NCBI RefSeq assembly: GCF_000425185.1 | Contig: NZ_KE384327.1 | Coordinates: forward strand, 190,252 to 254,251 | Origin: Pleomorphomonas koreensis DSM 23070 | Lineage (GTDB): Bacteria > Pseudomonadota > Alphaproteobacteria > Rhizobiales > Pleomorphomonadaceae | DNA length: 64,000 bases | Direction of reading: 5' to 3' | Part shown: positions 34,073-43,890 of the stretch, piece after piece | How the letters are laid out: the number at the start of each line of letters is the position of its first letter | Position numbering within the stretch: the first letter of the stretch is position 1 | Program-made: the position numbers and the translations under genes | The notes under the pieces: model-generated | The model's input: the letters and a program-made list of their open reading frames with translations, nothing else | Told to the model about the DNA's origin: nothing | The model's database searches: none

Positions 34073-34809
34073 GGCCGCCGGCCCTCGCCGCCGATCAGCA
34101 CCAGCGAGAAATAGGGCGAGGCGTCGTCGATCTTGTCGGCGAGAGGCAGCACGGCTTCGCCGTCCATCGAGCCGCGCTCGATGTAGACGGCGCGCGCCGT
34201 GAGGCCGGCCCGCGCGATGGCCCGCCGGACCTTCGGGAAGTTGGAGCCGAGCTTCATGATCACCGCCGCGTCGGTGCCTTTGAGGCGGGCGACGAGATCG
34301 TCCTCGGACAGCGTGCCCGGCAGCACGGCGAGCACGTCGTCGCCCCAGGTCATCGGCAGGCCGGCCGCCGCGGCACAGCCGGAGAAGCCGGTGACGCCGG
34401 GCGTGATGCGCACGGCAAAGCGATCCTTCAGACGGATGTAGAGGTGCATGAACGAGCCGTAGAACAACGGGTCGCCCTCGGCGATCAGCACCACGTCGCG
34501 GCCGGCCGACAGGCGCTCGGCCAGCGCCTCGGCCGCCGCCTCGTAGAAGCTGCCCACCTCGCGCACGTAGAGCGGATCGGCAAAGCTCATCTCGGTGGTG
34601 AGCGGATAGTGGAGCGGCAGTTCCTCGGTGCCCGGCCGCACATAGGGCTCGACGATGGTGCGGGCGTGGCCGCGCCGGCCCTTCTTGGCGAAATAGGCGA
34701 GCACCGGCGCCGCGCCGATCAGCCGCGCCGCGCGGATGGTGACCAGCTCGGCATCGCCGGGACCGACGCCGACGCCATGCAGCGTGCCGGGAGAGACGAG
34801 GGCGGTCAT
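34069..34809 (-). CDS. cobI: Precorrin-2 C20-methyltransferase
   Basis: SAM-dependent methylation at C20, the first committed corrin step. It has 246 residues. [77 protein letters not shown] and [16 protein letters not shown] are typical of CobI/CbiL. The ATG at 34809 overlaps the cobH stop (ATGA). The open frame upstream is a shadow of cobH. Confidence 0.95.
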   Translation of the reverse strand: MTALVSPGTLHGVGVGPGDAELVTIRAARLIGAAPVLAYFAKKGRRGHARTIVEPYVRPGTEELPLHYPLTTEMSFADPLYVREVGSFYEAAAEALAERLSAGRDVVLIAEGDPLFYGSFMHLYIRLKDRFAVRITPGVTGFSGCAAAAGLPMTWGDDVLAVLPGTLSEDDLVARLKGTDAAVIMKLGSNFPKVRRAIARAGLTARAVYIERGSMDGEAVLPLADKIDDASPYFSLVLIGGEGRRP

Positions 34810-35432
34810 TCGCGGTCGCTCGCCAGCGCGTTGACGGCGGCGGCGGCCATGGCCGAACCGCCGCGGCGGCCGCGCACCGCGATATAGGGCACGCGGCCGT
34901 CCGATATCAGCGCCTCCTTGGACTCGGCCGCGCCGACGAAGCCGACCGGCATGCCGATCACCACGGCCGGCCGGGGAGCGCCGGCATCGAGCATTTCGAG
35001 GAGGTGGAACAGGGCGGTCGGCGCGTTGCCGAAGGCGACGACGGCGCCCTTGAGGCGATCGCCCCACAGCATCATCGCGGCGGCGGTGCGGGTGTTGCCG
35101 ACGGCGAGCGCCAGCGTCGGCACGGACGGGTCGTCGAGGGTGCAGATCACCTCGTTGGCAGCCGGCAGGCGGGCGCGGGTGACGCCGTTGGCCACCATGC
35201 GCGAATCGCAGATCACCGGCGCGCCGGCTTCGAGCGCCGTTTTCGCCGCCGCCACGGCGCCGGGGGCAAAGGCGATGTCGGCGGCGACCTCGACCATGCC
35301 GGCGGCATGGATGATGCGGACGGCGACCTTCTCCTCGTCGGGCGGGAAGCGGGCGAGGTCGGCCTCGGCGCGGATGATGGCGAAGGAGCGGCGATAGATC
35401 TCGGCGCCGTCGCGGATGTAGTCGTAGGTCAT
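34806..35432 (-). CDS. cobH: Precorrin-8X methylmutase
   Basis: Moves the C11 methyl to C12, giving hydrogenobyrinate. It has 208 residues and begins [21 protein letters not shown]. The catalytic His is in [54 protein letters not shown] and [13 protein letters not shown] are also conserved. The ATG overlaps the cobG stop by 4 nt. Confidence 0.96.
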   Translation of the reverse strand: MTYDYIRDGAEIYRRSFAIIRAEADLARFPPDEEKVAVRIIHAAGMVEVAADIAFAPGAVAAAKTALEAGAPVICDSRMVANGVTRARLPAANEVICTLDDPSVPTLALAVGNTRTAAAMMLWGDRLKGAVVAFGNAPTALFHLLEMLDAGAPRPAVVIGMPVGFVGAAESKEALISDGRVPYIAVRGRRGGSAMAAAAVNALASDRE

Positions 35433-36646
35433 CGGATGAGCATTCCCGAACGGAGGACGGCCTCGACCGCCTCGGGGTTGAGGCCGGCGAGGCGCGGGGC
35501 GTCCCTTGGCCTGCCCTCTAGCACGAGGTCCAAGGCGCCGTCACGGCCGACCAGCGTCACGGCGTGAGCGGCGGAACTGGCGCAGCCCTTGTCGCAGCCG
35601 GAAACGTGCAGCCAGACGTCGCCGGCGGCCGGATTCAGCACCGCGAGGCGGCGGGCGAGATCACGCGTCTCGATCGCCGCCGAGGCGCAGGCCGGCGCGC
35701 CGGGGCAGGCGGCGACGAAGCGGAGGGGATCGGCGGGCCGGATGATGAAGCCGGCTTCGGCAAGTCGCGGCAGGATGGCCGCCGGCGCGCCCGGCAGCAG
35801 CACCGCCCGGAACGGAGTGAGGCGCAAGTCGATGGCGGCGAGGTCGGCGAGCAGACGCAGTTGATCGGCGGTCAGCCGACCGAAGGGCAGACCGACGCCG
35901 ACATGGGTCGCGAAGGCGCCGATGAGAGGAGCGGCGTCGCGGGACGGCGGCGGGATTTCGACGGGCGCAAGATCGGCGGCGGCGAAGACGGCGTCGGCGC
36001 CGAGACGGGCGACCAGCGCCGCCATGCGGCGCGGTGGCGGATCGAGGCGCGGCGCGAGGTTGAGAAAGGCGCGAGCGAGGCGCAGGCTGGCGGAAACGGC
36101 TTCCCCGGCCGGCACCGTCGCCGCACCGGCGTCGCCGTCGAGCGAGATCAGCACCACCTCCCGCGTCAGTCGCAGCCGCACGTCGGCCGGCACCTCGGCG
36201 AGGCCGAAGCGGCCGCCATCGTCGACGGAGAAACCGAACTTGGCCGGCAGGACGCGCAGCGCTTCATCGGCAACCAGCGCCCCTTCCAGCGCCCGCGCCA
36301 GCGCGAAGGCGTCGCCTGCGGCCGTGTCGTCGCGGTCGGACAGCGGCGAGGCGACGACGTTGCGGATGGCCTCGGCGCCGGCGTCGGCGTCGACAAGGCC
36401 GAGGACGGCCAATTCAGCGAGGGTGGCAGCGAGACTGTCGTCGCGGAGCCCGCGCAGTTGCAGACCGCCGCGCCGGCCGAGGTCGATCTCGCCGTTGCCG
36501 CAGTTAGCGGCGAGGTCGGCGATGGCACGCGCCCTGTCGGACGACAGGCGGCCGCCGGTGATCCTGAGGCGCAGGATCAGGCCGTCGCCGCTCCGCATCG
36601 GACGACGGGCGCCCGGACACCAGCCGCGAACCGCCGAATCGCTCAT
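35429..36646 (-). CDS. cobG: Precorrin-3B synthase CobG
   Basis: O2-dependent monooxygenase that prepares ring contraction. It has 405 residues, built like a sulfite/nitrite reductase with two ferredoxin-like half-domains. N-terminal [15 protein letters not shown] and [13 protein letters not shown] are typical. The 4Fe-4S and haem-site cysteines are in [11 protein letters not shown] and [10 protein letters not shown]. Its presence marks the aerobic pathway. Overlaps of 4 nt at both ends link it to cobN and cobH. Confidence 0.93.
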   Translation of the reverse strand: MSDSAVRGWCPGARRPMRSGDGLILRLRITGGRLSSDRARAIADLAANCGNGEIDLGRRGGLQLRGLRDDSLAATLAELAVLGLVDADAGAEAIRNVVASPLSDRDDTAAGDAFALARALEGALVADEALRVLPAKFGFSVDDGGRFGLAEVPADVRLRLTREVVLISLDGDAGAATVPAGEAVSASLRLARAFLNLAPRLDPPPRRMAALVARLGADAVFAAADLAPVEIPPPSRDAAPLIGAFATHVGVGLPFGRLTADQLRLLADLAAIDLRLTPFRAVLLPGAPAAILPRLAEAGFIIRPADPLRFVAACPGAPACASAAIETRDLARRLAVLNPAAGDVWLHVSGCDKGCASSAAHAVTLVGRDGALDLVLEGRPRDAPRLAGLNPEAVEAVLRSGMLIR

Positions 36647-39600
36647 TTGAGGCGGGCCTCCGTGTCGGCGAGCCGGGCGGCCACCGAGTTGCGGCGGACC
36701 ACCCAGGCGCCGCGGTCGATCACCGTTCTGAGGCGGAGGAGGGCGTCGCGGGTCGCCGCCGGGTTGGCGTCGATCAGGAAGTCGCGCACCCGATCGTCGG
36801 CGAAGGTGGCATCGAACAGCCGGTCGAAATGCCTGGCGTCGACCATGTCGGACAGCGCGGCGAAGGCGCAGAGGTTGGCGATGCCCTCGCAGATCTCGGC
36901 GGCGCCGCGATGGCCGTGGCGCATCTGGCCGGCGATCCAGCGCGGGTTGGCGGCGCGGCCGTGGACGATGCGGGCGATCTCCTCCCTGAGAGTGCGGGCT
37001 TTCGGCGTCTCGCCGGTGGCATCGACGTGGTAGAGCGCCGCCTTGCCGCCCAGCGCCTCGGCGGCCGCCGCGAAGCCGCCCTCATGGGTCGGGAAGGCAT
37101 CGTTGGAGAGAAGGTCCTGGCCGTCGAGATCCTGCACGTGGACGAAGGCGTCGGCGGTCCGGACGCGCGCCGCGAAGCCCGGCCGGTCGGGCCGGTCCTC
37201 GTCGTTGCCATAGGCATGGCCGGAGGCGGCGAGGTAGGCGCCGGCGAGGCTTGCCCGGTCGGCGGCTAGATCGTCGGGCGTCATCTCGCCGAGGCCGCTG
37301 CCGAAGGCGCCGGGCGCCGCGCCGTAGACGCGGGACGGCGTCGCCTCGCCCAGCGCTGCGAGCGGGTTGGTCTCGGCGTCCTCGTCAAGGGCGGCCACCG
37401 CCTTCACCGCCTCGGCGAACAGGGCGATCTGGCCGGGAAAGACGTCGCGGTAGAGGCCGGAGACGCGCAGCGTCACATCGACGCGCGGCCGGCCGAGCCG
37501 GGCGGCGGCCAGCACGGTGAAGCCGGAGACGCGGCCGGAGGCGGCATCCCAGGTCGGCCGGACGCCGATCAGCGCCAGGGCTTGGGCGATGTCGTCGCCG
37601 CCGGTGCGCATCGACGCCGAGGCCCAGACGTCGAGCACGATGGATTTCGGCCAGTCGCCGTGGTCCTCGACATAGCGGGCGACCACCTCCTCGGCGGTGC
37701 GGGCGCCGATCTCCATGGCGGTGCGGGTCGGGACAGTGCGCGGGTCGACGGCGTAGAGGTTGCGCCCCGTCGGCAGCACGTCGAGCCGCTTCGGCCCCGG
37801 CGCGCCGGATGGGCCGGGCGCCACGCGCCGGCCGTCGAGGGCGGCGAGGAGGCCGGTGCGCTCGGCCTCGGCCGAAGCGAGGAAGGCGCCGGCCGCCGAG
37901 ACGTCGCCGCCGAGCGCCGCGAGATGGGCGGCGACGCGCGCTTGGTCGGGCGGGCGGCCGAAGACGTGCAGGCCGTCGGCGATGCGCATGTCCTTGACGT
38001 CGCAGATCCAGGCGTCCAGCCGGGCCAGCTTGTCGGCCGGATCGAGGTCCGAGGACAGGCCGGCCGCCTCGGCGATGCCGGCCGCCTCGGCCTTGTCGAT
38101 GAGGAGGGCGGCAAGGTGTTTGGCCCGCCGCGGGTCGAGCGCCTGGGCCGATGCGAATTCGTCGACCAGCATCTCGATGTCGGCGATGTCGCCGTGGGCG
38201 CCGGCCCGGGTCAGCGGCGGCGTCAGATGGCCGAGCGTCACGGCGGCGATGCGCCGCCGCGCCTGCGCCGCCTCGCCGGGATTGTTGACGATGAAGGGAT
38301 AGACGATCGGCAGGCCGTCCGACAGCGCCGCCGGCCCGCAGGCCGGGGACAGGCCGGCCGCCTTGCCCGGCAGCCATTCCAGCGTGCCGTGGGTGCCGAG
38401 GTGGATCATCGCGTGGGCGCCGAAGCCGTGGCGCAGCCAGAGATAGAAGGCGGCATAGGCGTGGCGGGGCGGCAGGGCGGGATCGTGGTGGTCGGCGGCG
38501 CGGCTGTCCGGCCGGCCGCGATCGGGCTGCACGGCGACGACGAGATTGCCGGCGATCGTCGCGGCGAGGCGAAAAGTGTCGTCCATCAGACATGGATCGG
38601 CCTCGGGTTCGCCCCATGCAGCGGTGATCGCGGCGCGCAGCGGCTCCGGCAGGCCGGCGAACCAGCGGCGATAGTCGGCGAGCGGGACGTCGATGACGGT
38701 CTCGCCGCTTTCCAGCGCGGCGATCAGCGCCTTTTCATCCGGCAGCGGCCCGACGCCGTAGCCGGCGGCGCGCAGGTCGTCGGCGACGGCGACCAGCGAG
38801 GCCGGGCCGTCGAGGCCGACGGCATAGGCAGTGCGGCCGCCCTTGCCGGAATAGTTGGACAAGACGAGGCCGAGCCGCCGTTCGGCGCGCGGCGTCCGCC
38901 TGAGCCGCGTCCAGCCGCTGGCCAGGCGGACCAGGCGGGCGATGCCGCCGTCGTCCGGCTGGTGGCGGATCGGCGTATATTCCAGCGCCTCGGCCCGTGC
39001 GGCCGGCGCCTTGAAGCTGATCACCGGCCCGTCGAGGCGGCCGTCGACCTCCGGCAGCACGACGCTCATGGCGAGGTCGGCGGCCGACAGGCCGCGCGGC
39101 GATGCCGCCCAGGCGTCGCGCGACAGGGTGGACAGCGGCGCCTGGATCACCGGGATGTCGGCGGCGTCGAGCACCGTCGAGCCGTCGTCACGGCGGGCCG
39201 AGAAGGCGGTGCAGTTGACGATCACCTCCGGCTGGAAGGAGGCGATCGCCTCGGCCAGCGGACCGGCCGCCGCCGGGTCCTTCAGCGAGGTGACCCAGAC
39301 CGTCAGTACGGAAAAGCCGCTGGCGGCCAGCGCCCCGGACACTGCCTCGAGCGGCGCCGCGTCGCCGGCGTTGACCAAGGCACGGTAGCCGACGACCAGC
39401 GCCCGCCGGTCGCCGTCGCCGGCCTCGGACAGCACGCCGAAGGCCGGCTGCGGCGCCGGCTCGGCCCAGGTCGCGGCGTGGCCCAGCCGGGCGGCGATAT
39501 AGGCGAGTGCCGAAGCGACATTGTCAGGACCGCCGAAGCCGAACCAGCGCGTCAGGCGGTCGAGGTCGGCGGCCGGCAGCGTCGAGGCTTCGACAAGGCG

Positions 39601-39966
39601 CGGATCGGGACTGGTATCGCCGGGGATCAGCGCCAGATCGATGCCCTTCGATCGCGCCAGCATGGACAATTCGTCGACGCCGTAGCGCCAGTAGTCGGCG
39701 CCGCCGAGGAGCCGCACCAGCACGAAGCGGGCCTTGGCCGCCACCTTCTCGAGATAGAGATCAACCGAATAGGGGTGGCGCAGCGCGGCCAGCGAGGCAA
39801 GCCGCAGGCTCGGCGCGTCGGGGCCGAGCCGGTCGTGCACGGCGGCGACGAGGCCGAGGTCGCTGTCGGAGAAGGACAGCACCACCACCTCGGCCGGGCT
39901 CTGGCCGAGATCGACTGCCGCGACCGAATCGTCGAGGGAACGGATCTGTTCGGCCAGGATGTGCAA
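36643..39966 (-). CDS. cobN: Cobaltochelatase subunit CobN
   Basis: Large subunit of the ATP-dependent aerobic cobalt chelatase, which inserts cobalt into hydrogenobyrinic acid a,c-diamide with CobS and CobT (not in this window). It has 1107 residues and belongs to the CobN/magnesium-chelatase H family. Family landmarks are VLSNYSGKGGRTAYAVGLD, MIHLGTHGTLEWLPGKAAGL, YPFIVNNPGEAAQARRR, VLDVWASASMRTGGDDIAQAL and the C-terminal AEICEGIANLCAFAAL. The length is slightly short for the family. It is preceded by cobW (22 bp) and followed by cobG with a 4-nt overlap. Confidence 0.95.
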   Translation of the reverse strand: MHILAEQIRSLDDSVAAVDLGQSPAEVVVLSFSDSDLGLVAAVHDRLGPDAPSLRLASLAALRHPYSVDLYLEKVAAKARFVLVRLLGGADYWRYGVDELSMLARSKGIDLALIPGDTSPDPRLVEASTLPAADLDRLTRWFGFGGPDNVASALAYIAARLGHAATWAEPAPQPAFGVLSEAGDGDRRALVVGYRALVNAGDAAPLEAVSGALAASGFSVLTVWVTSLKDPAAAGPLAEAIASFQPEVIVNCTAFSARRDDGSTVLDAADIPVIQAPLSTLSRDAWAASPRGLSAADLAMSVVLPEVDGRLDGPVISFKAPAARAEALEYTPIRHQPDDGGIARLVRLASGWTRLRRTPRAERRLGLVLSNYSGKGGRTAYAVGLDGPASLVAVADDLRAAGYGVGPLPDEKALIAALESGETVIDVPLADYRRWFAGLPEPLRAAITAAWGEPEADPCLMDDTFRLAATIAGNLVVAVQPDRGRPDSRAADHHDPALPPRHAYAAFYLWLRHGFGAHAMIHLGTHGTLEWLPGKAAGLSPACGPAALSDGLPIVYPFIVNNPGEAAQARRRIAAVTLGHLTPPLTRAGAHGDIADIEMLVDEFASAQALDPRRAKHLAALLIDKAEAAGIAEAAGLSSDLDPADKLARLDAWICDVKDMRIADGLHVFGRPPDQARVAAHLAALGGDVSAAGAFLASAEAERTGLLAALDGRRVAPGPSGAPGPKRLDVLPTGRNLYAVDPRTVPTRTAMEIGARTAEEVVARYVEDHGDWPKSIVLDVWASASMRTGGDDIAQALALIGVRPTWDAASGRVSGFTVLAAARLGRPRVDVTLRVSGLYRDVFPGQIALFAEAVKAVAALDEDAETNPLAALGEATPSRVYGAAPGAFGSGLGEMTPDDLAADRASLAGAYLAASGHAYGNDEDRPDRPGFAARVRTADAFVHVQDLDGQDLLSNDAFPTHEGGFAAAAEALGGKAALYHVDATGETPKARTLREEIARIVHGRAANPRWIAGQMRHGHRGAAEICEGIANLCAFAALSDMVDARHFDRLFDATFADDRVRDFLIDANPAATRDALLRLRTVIDRGAWVVRRNSVAARLADTEARLK

Positions 39967-39988
39967 GCCATCCTCCCCGTTTCGAGGA

Positions 39989-41038
39989 TCAGGCGAGGGC
40001 GGCGCGGACGGCTGCCTCGTCGACGCCCTTCTCGGCGATCACCACCAGCTTGCCACGGCGCGGCGCGCCGGCCGGCCAGGGCCGGTCGAAGGCATGGCGG
40101 AAGCGGTTGCCCACCCCCTGCACCAGGAGGCGCATCGGCTTGCCGGCGATCTCGACGAAACCCTTGACGCGCAGGATGTCGTGCGCCTCGACCACCGCCC
40201 GCAGGCGGTCGACCAGGCTGTCGGGATCGGTCGCCGCGCCGATGTCGACGGCGAAGGTGGAGAAATCGTCGTGGTCGTGCTCGCCCAGGCCGTCGTGGTG
40301 GCTCGGGCGGGCGGCGAGGTCGTCCTCGGCGGCGGCGGCAATGCCGAGCAGCACCTCCGGCGCGATCACCCCTTCCGAGGTCGGCAACAGGCGCACCGCT
40401 CTCGGCAACGCCGTGGCGATGCCGCCGGCCACCCGGTCGAGTTCGTCGGGCGTCAACAGGTCGGCCTTGTTGAGCACCACCAGGTCGGCGGCCAGCAACT
40501 GGTCCTCGTAGACCTCCTCCAGCGGGTTGTCGTGGTCGACGGACGGGTCGTCCCGCCGCGCGGCCAGCACCGCCTCGGGGTCGTCGGCGAAACGGCCGGC
40601 CGCCACGGCGGCGGCGTCGACCACCGCCACCACGCCGTCAACGGTGAGGCGGGCGCGCACGTCCGGCCAGTCGAAGGCCTTGATCAGCGGCTTGGGGAGG
40701 GCAAGGCCGGAGGTCTCGACGATGATGTGGTCGGGCTGGCGGGCACCGGCCGTCAGCGCCTCGATGGCCGGCAGGAAATCGTCGGCGACGGTGCAGCAGA
40801 GGCAGCCGTTGGCCAGCTCGACGATCGCCTCCTCCGGGCAGTCGGCGGCGCCGCAGGATTTCAGGATGTCACCGTCGACGCCGACGTCGCCGAACTCGTT
40901 GACGATCAGGGCGAGGCGGCGGCCGGTGGCCCGCTCGATCACATGGCGGATCAGCGTCGTCTTGCCCGAGCCCAGGAAGCCGGTGACGATGGTGACGGGA
41001 ATCTTCGAGCGGCCGGCAGCGGCCGGGGGAAACGTCAT
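39989..41038 (-). CDS. cobW: CobW-family GTP-dependent metallochaperone
   Basis: P-loop GTPase of 349 residues, thought to deliver cobalt for corrin synthesis. Visible are Walker A GFLGSGKTTLIRH, NEFGDVGVDG, the metal-binding NGCLCCTV (CxCC motif), VETSGLALP, LNKADL, and a His/Asp-rich stretch (HHDGLGEHDHDD). The C-terminal CobW_C domain ends near the stop. The ATG at 41038 has AAAGGA upstream. It is the first gene after the cobalamin riboswitch and precedes cobN by 22 bp. Confidence 0.94.
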   Translation of the reverse strand: MTFPPAAAGRSKIPVTIVTGFLGSGKTTLIRHVIERATGRRLALIVNEFGDVGVDGDILKSCGAADCPEEAIVELANGCLCCTVADDFLPAIEALTAGARQPDHIIVETSGLALPKPLIKAFDWPDVRARLTVDGVVAVVDAAAVAAGRFADDPEAVLAARRDDPSVDHDNPLEEVYEDQLLAADLVVLNKADLLTPDELDRVAGGIATALPRAVRLLPTSEGVIAPEVLLGIAAAAEDDLAARPSHHDGLGEHDHDDFSTFAVDIGAATDPDSLVDRLRAVVEAHDILRVKGFVEIAGKPMRLLVQGVGNRFRHAFDRPWPAGAPRRGKLVVIAEKGVDEAAVRAALA

Positions 41039-41084
41039 GATCGGGTCCTTTCCCGCCCCACCGGCGGTGTCGACGTTGGCGCGG

Positions 41085-41270
41085 CGGCAGGTCTCCTGGC
41101 TCGCGGTTCGCCGCCGGATACGGCCTTCCCGGTCTTCCGACCAGTGGCGCGGAGGCATCCGGCTCGCCGCTGACAGTTGCGGGGGCAGCCGCGGCTCGCC
41201 GGGCTCTCCCCGGTTCCCGCGTTCCCTCTTTCGCCCTCCTCCTCGGGAGGAAGGACCGTCGCGCCCGGCC
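41085..41270 (-). ncRNA. Cobalamin (AdoCbl) riboswitch upstream of cobW
   Basis: Read on the minus strand, the conserved elements appear in order. First is GGGAACGCGGGAA. Next is a GCTGCCCCCGCAACTGT stretch (41169-41190), then GCCACTG (41140-41146). The B12 box GCCAGGAGACCTGCC lies at about 41087-41102, close to the cobW start. The order and spacing fit the cobalamin class. It should shut off cobW-cobN-cobG-cobH-cobI-cobJ when adenosylcobalamin is plentiful. Whether it acts on transcription or translation is not clear; no obvious terminator hairpin with a T-tract follows. Confidence 0.92.
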
Positions 41271-41285
41271 ATTTGCAGCGCGTTG

Positions 41286-41536
41286 CAAGTCAAAGTCAAC
41301 CGAGGGATGGACTTGCCGCCTCGGGCGCCGGCGGGCATCCCGTCTTTTTTCAAGACAGCCGGAGGTCCGGAGGTGGAACCTCCGGATGGGTCCGGGCGAT
41401 AGCCCGGCTTGCGACGCCGGGGCGAACGCTCAACGGCTTCGGGCTGGCAGCCGTCATCCTTTACGCCCCCTTAAACCGCCGCATTTAGGGTGGATCGGAT
41501 GTTCCACGGGCCGATGGGCGAAGGTGACGGCGGACG
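41286..41536. other. Divergent promoter region between cobW riboswitch and PBP gene
   Basis: About 250 bp without a gene. It contains a perfect hairpin (CCGGAGGT / ACCTCCGG, 41367-41385) and a T-rich patch with GTCTTTTTTCAAGAC near 41341. Promoters for the riboswitch transcript (minus) and the penicillin-binding protein (plus) must lie here, but none can be pinned down. Confidence 0.4.
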
Positions 41537-43756
41537 ATGCGGAGCGACAGGCGGAACCAGAAGCGCGAGCGGGCCGAACCGACATTCGAGGCGCCGTCGC
41601 GCGAGGGCGACCTCTCGGCACGCGACGGCGACCGCTTCACGCCACCGAGGAGCCTGCCCAATTCGCGCAGCGGCCGGCCGCGCTCCGAACGGGTCGAGCC
41701 GCGCTTCACCGGCGAAGAGGGCGAGGAGGCGGAGATGACCGACGAGCCGCAGCGCCGCCGCAAATCCTCCGGCCGCCGGCGCAAGGCGAGCCGCCGCTCG
41801 GGCATGGGCCTTGTCGGCCGCCTCGTCTACTGGGGCGCCGTGCTTTGCATCTGGGGGCTGATCGGCGTTGCCGGCGTCATCGGCTACACCGTCGCCACCA
41901 TGCCGCAGATCGACGACTGGAAGGTGCCGGCCCGGCCGCCCAACGTCGAGATCGTCGACGCCTCCGGCACGATCATCGCCAACCGCGGCGACACCGGCGG
42001 CGAGGAGGTGGCGCTCAGGGACATGTCGCCCTTCCTGCCCGAGGCGGTGATCGCCGTCGAGGACCGCCGCTTCCGCTACCACTTCGGCGTCGACCCGATC
42101 GGCCTGTCGCGGGCGCTCGTCACCAACCTCCTGTCGCATTCGGTGGTGCAGGGCGGCTCGACGCTGACCCAGCAATTGGCCAAGAACCTGTTCCTGCAAC
42201 CCAACCGCACGCTGGAACGCAAGCTGCAGGAGGCGGTGCTCGCCCTGTGGCTGGAATGGCGCTTCTCCAAGGACCAGATCCTTGAGATGTATCTCAACCG
42301 CGTCTACCTCGGCGCCGGCGCCTATGGCGTCGACGCGGCGTCGCGGCGCTATTTCGGCAAGTCGGCGCGCGAGGTGAACCTCGCCGAGGCCGCCACCATC
42401 GCCGGGCTCCTCAAGGCGCCGTCGCGCTACGCGCCGACCAACTCGCCGGAGCTGGCCGCCGAGCGCGCCAAGGTGGTGCTGGCCGCCATGGTCGACGAAG
42501 GCTATGTCAGCGCCGCCGAGGCGGCCAAGGCGACCGCCGTCGGCGCGCCGCCCTCGCCGGCCCGCAACGGCTCGGCCGCCAACTATGTCGCCGACTGGGT
42601 GATGGACCTCCTGCCCGGCTACGTTGCCCGCTACCGCCAAGACATCGTGGTGACCACCACCATCGACGCCCGCCTGCAGGCGGCGGCGGAAACGGCGGTG
42701 CGCACGACGCTCGACAAGGAAGGCGTCAAGTACAAGGCGAGCCAGGGCGCGCTGGTTGCCGTCGACAACGACGGCGCCGTCAAGGCGCTGGTCGGCGGCC
42801 GCGACTACGCGACGAGCCAGTTCGACCGGGCGATCGAGGCGCGACGCCAGCCCGGTTCGGCCTTCAAGCCCTTCGTCTATCTCACCGCCGTCGAGCACGG
42901 CTACACGCCCGATTCGATCGTCGTCGACGAGCCGGTCAGCATCAACGGCTGGTCGCCCAGGAATTACGAGAACGAGTATCTCGGTCCGGTGACGCTGACC
43001 ACGGCGCTCGCCCGCTCGCTCAACACGGTGGCCGCCCGCCTCACCGCCCTGCTCGGGCCGGCCAACGTGGTGCAGACCGCCCGCCGGGTCGGCATCGTCA
43101 GCCAGCTCCACGACAACCCGTCGATCGCCCTCGGTACCGGCGAGGTGACCCCGCTGGAGATCACCGCCGCCTACGTGCCGTTCGCCAACGGCGGCTGGGG
43201 CATCATCCCCTATCTCGTCGAGGACATCCGCACCAAGGACGGCAAGGTGCTGTTCCACCGCCAGGGCTCCGGTCCGGGGCGGGTGATCTCCGACGTCGCC
43301 GTCGGCACCATGAACCGCATGCTGTCGGCGGTGGTCACCGACGGCACCGGGCAGAAGGCGCTGCTTTCCGACCGGCCGGCGGCCGGCAAGACCGGCACCA
43401 GCCAGGATTTCCGCGACGCCTGGTTCATCGGCTACGTCAACGGCCTGACCGCCGGCGTCTGGCTCGGCAACGACGACAATTCGCCCACGAAGAAGGCGAC
43501 CGGCGGCGCGCTGACGGCGCTGACCTGGAACCGCTTCATGATCGAGGCGGTGCGCGGCCTGCCGGCCCGGCCGCTGCCGGGCGTCGAGCTGGTGCCGCCG
43601 CCGCAGAATGTCGGCACCAGCTTCGCCGACACGGACGGCCTGCCGATGCAGGGACCGCAATTGCCGGGCGCCCAGCCGATGCCGCCGGCCGACATCCCGG
43701 TGACCGAGGCCAGCCCCGAGGAAAAGGGGCTGCTGCAAAGACTGTTCGGCAACTGA
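41537..43756 (+). CDS. Class A penicillin-binding protein (PBP1A family)
   Basis: Bifunctional peptidoglycan synthase of 739 residues. A charged Arg/Glu-rich cytoplasmic N-terminus (about 85 residues) precedes one membrane helix (LVYWGAVLCIWGLIGVAGVIG). The GT51 glycosyltransferase domain has the catalytic Glu in AVEDRRFRYHFGVD (about residue 175), GGSTLTQQLAKNLFL and EMYLNRVYLGAGAYG. The transpeptidase has SAFK (Ser about 441), SLN and KTGTS (about 617). An in-frame ATG at 41735 with GAGGAGG 5 nt upstream is a strong alternative start and would remove 66 residues. Confidence 0.94.
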   Translation: MRSDRRNQKRERAEPTFEAPSREGDLSARDGDRFTPPRSLPNSRSGRPRSERVEPRFTGEEGEEAEMTDEPQRRRKSSGRRRKASRRSGMGLVGRLVYWGAVLCIWGLIGVAGVIGYTVATMPQIDDWKVPARPPNVEIVDASGTIIANRGDTGGEEVALRDMSPFLPEAVIAVEDRRFRYHFGVDPIGLSRALVTNLLSHSVVQGGSTLTQQLAKNLFLQPNRTLERKLQEAVLALWLEWRFSKDQILEMYLNRVYLGAGAYGVDAASRRYFGKSAREVNLAEAATIAGLLKAPSRYAPTNSPELAAERAKVVLAAMVDEGYVSAAEAAKATAVGAPPSPARNGSAANYVADWVMDLLPGYVARYRQDIVVTTTIDARLQAAAETAVRTTLDKEGVKYKASQGALVAVDNDGAVKALVGGRDYATSQFDRAIEARRQPGSAFKPFVYLTAVEHGYTPDSIVVDEPVSINGWSPRNYENEYLGPVTLTTALARSLNTVAARLTALLGPANVVQTARRVGIVSQLHDNPSIALGTGEVTPLEITAAYVPFANGGWGIIPYLVEDIRTKDGKVLFHRQGSGPGRVISDVAVGTMNRMLSAVVTDGTGQKALLSDRPAAGKTGTSQDFRDAWFIGYVNGLTAGVWLGNDDNSPTKKATGGALTALTWNRFMIEAVRGLPARPLPGVELVPPPQNVGTSFADTDGLPMQGPQLPGAQPMPPADIPVTEASPEEKGLLQRLFGN

Positions 43757-43890
43757 GGCTTTCTTCCGCGCTGGGCATTCCGCCCTGTCGGACGGAATTG
43801 CCGGCGGCTGTGCCCCGACCGGCCGTCGCCCGTCCGGGCTCGCCTTGGCCGAGGAGATTCCGGGAGGCCGGACCTCTGTCGGCTCGTGGC

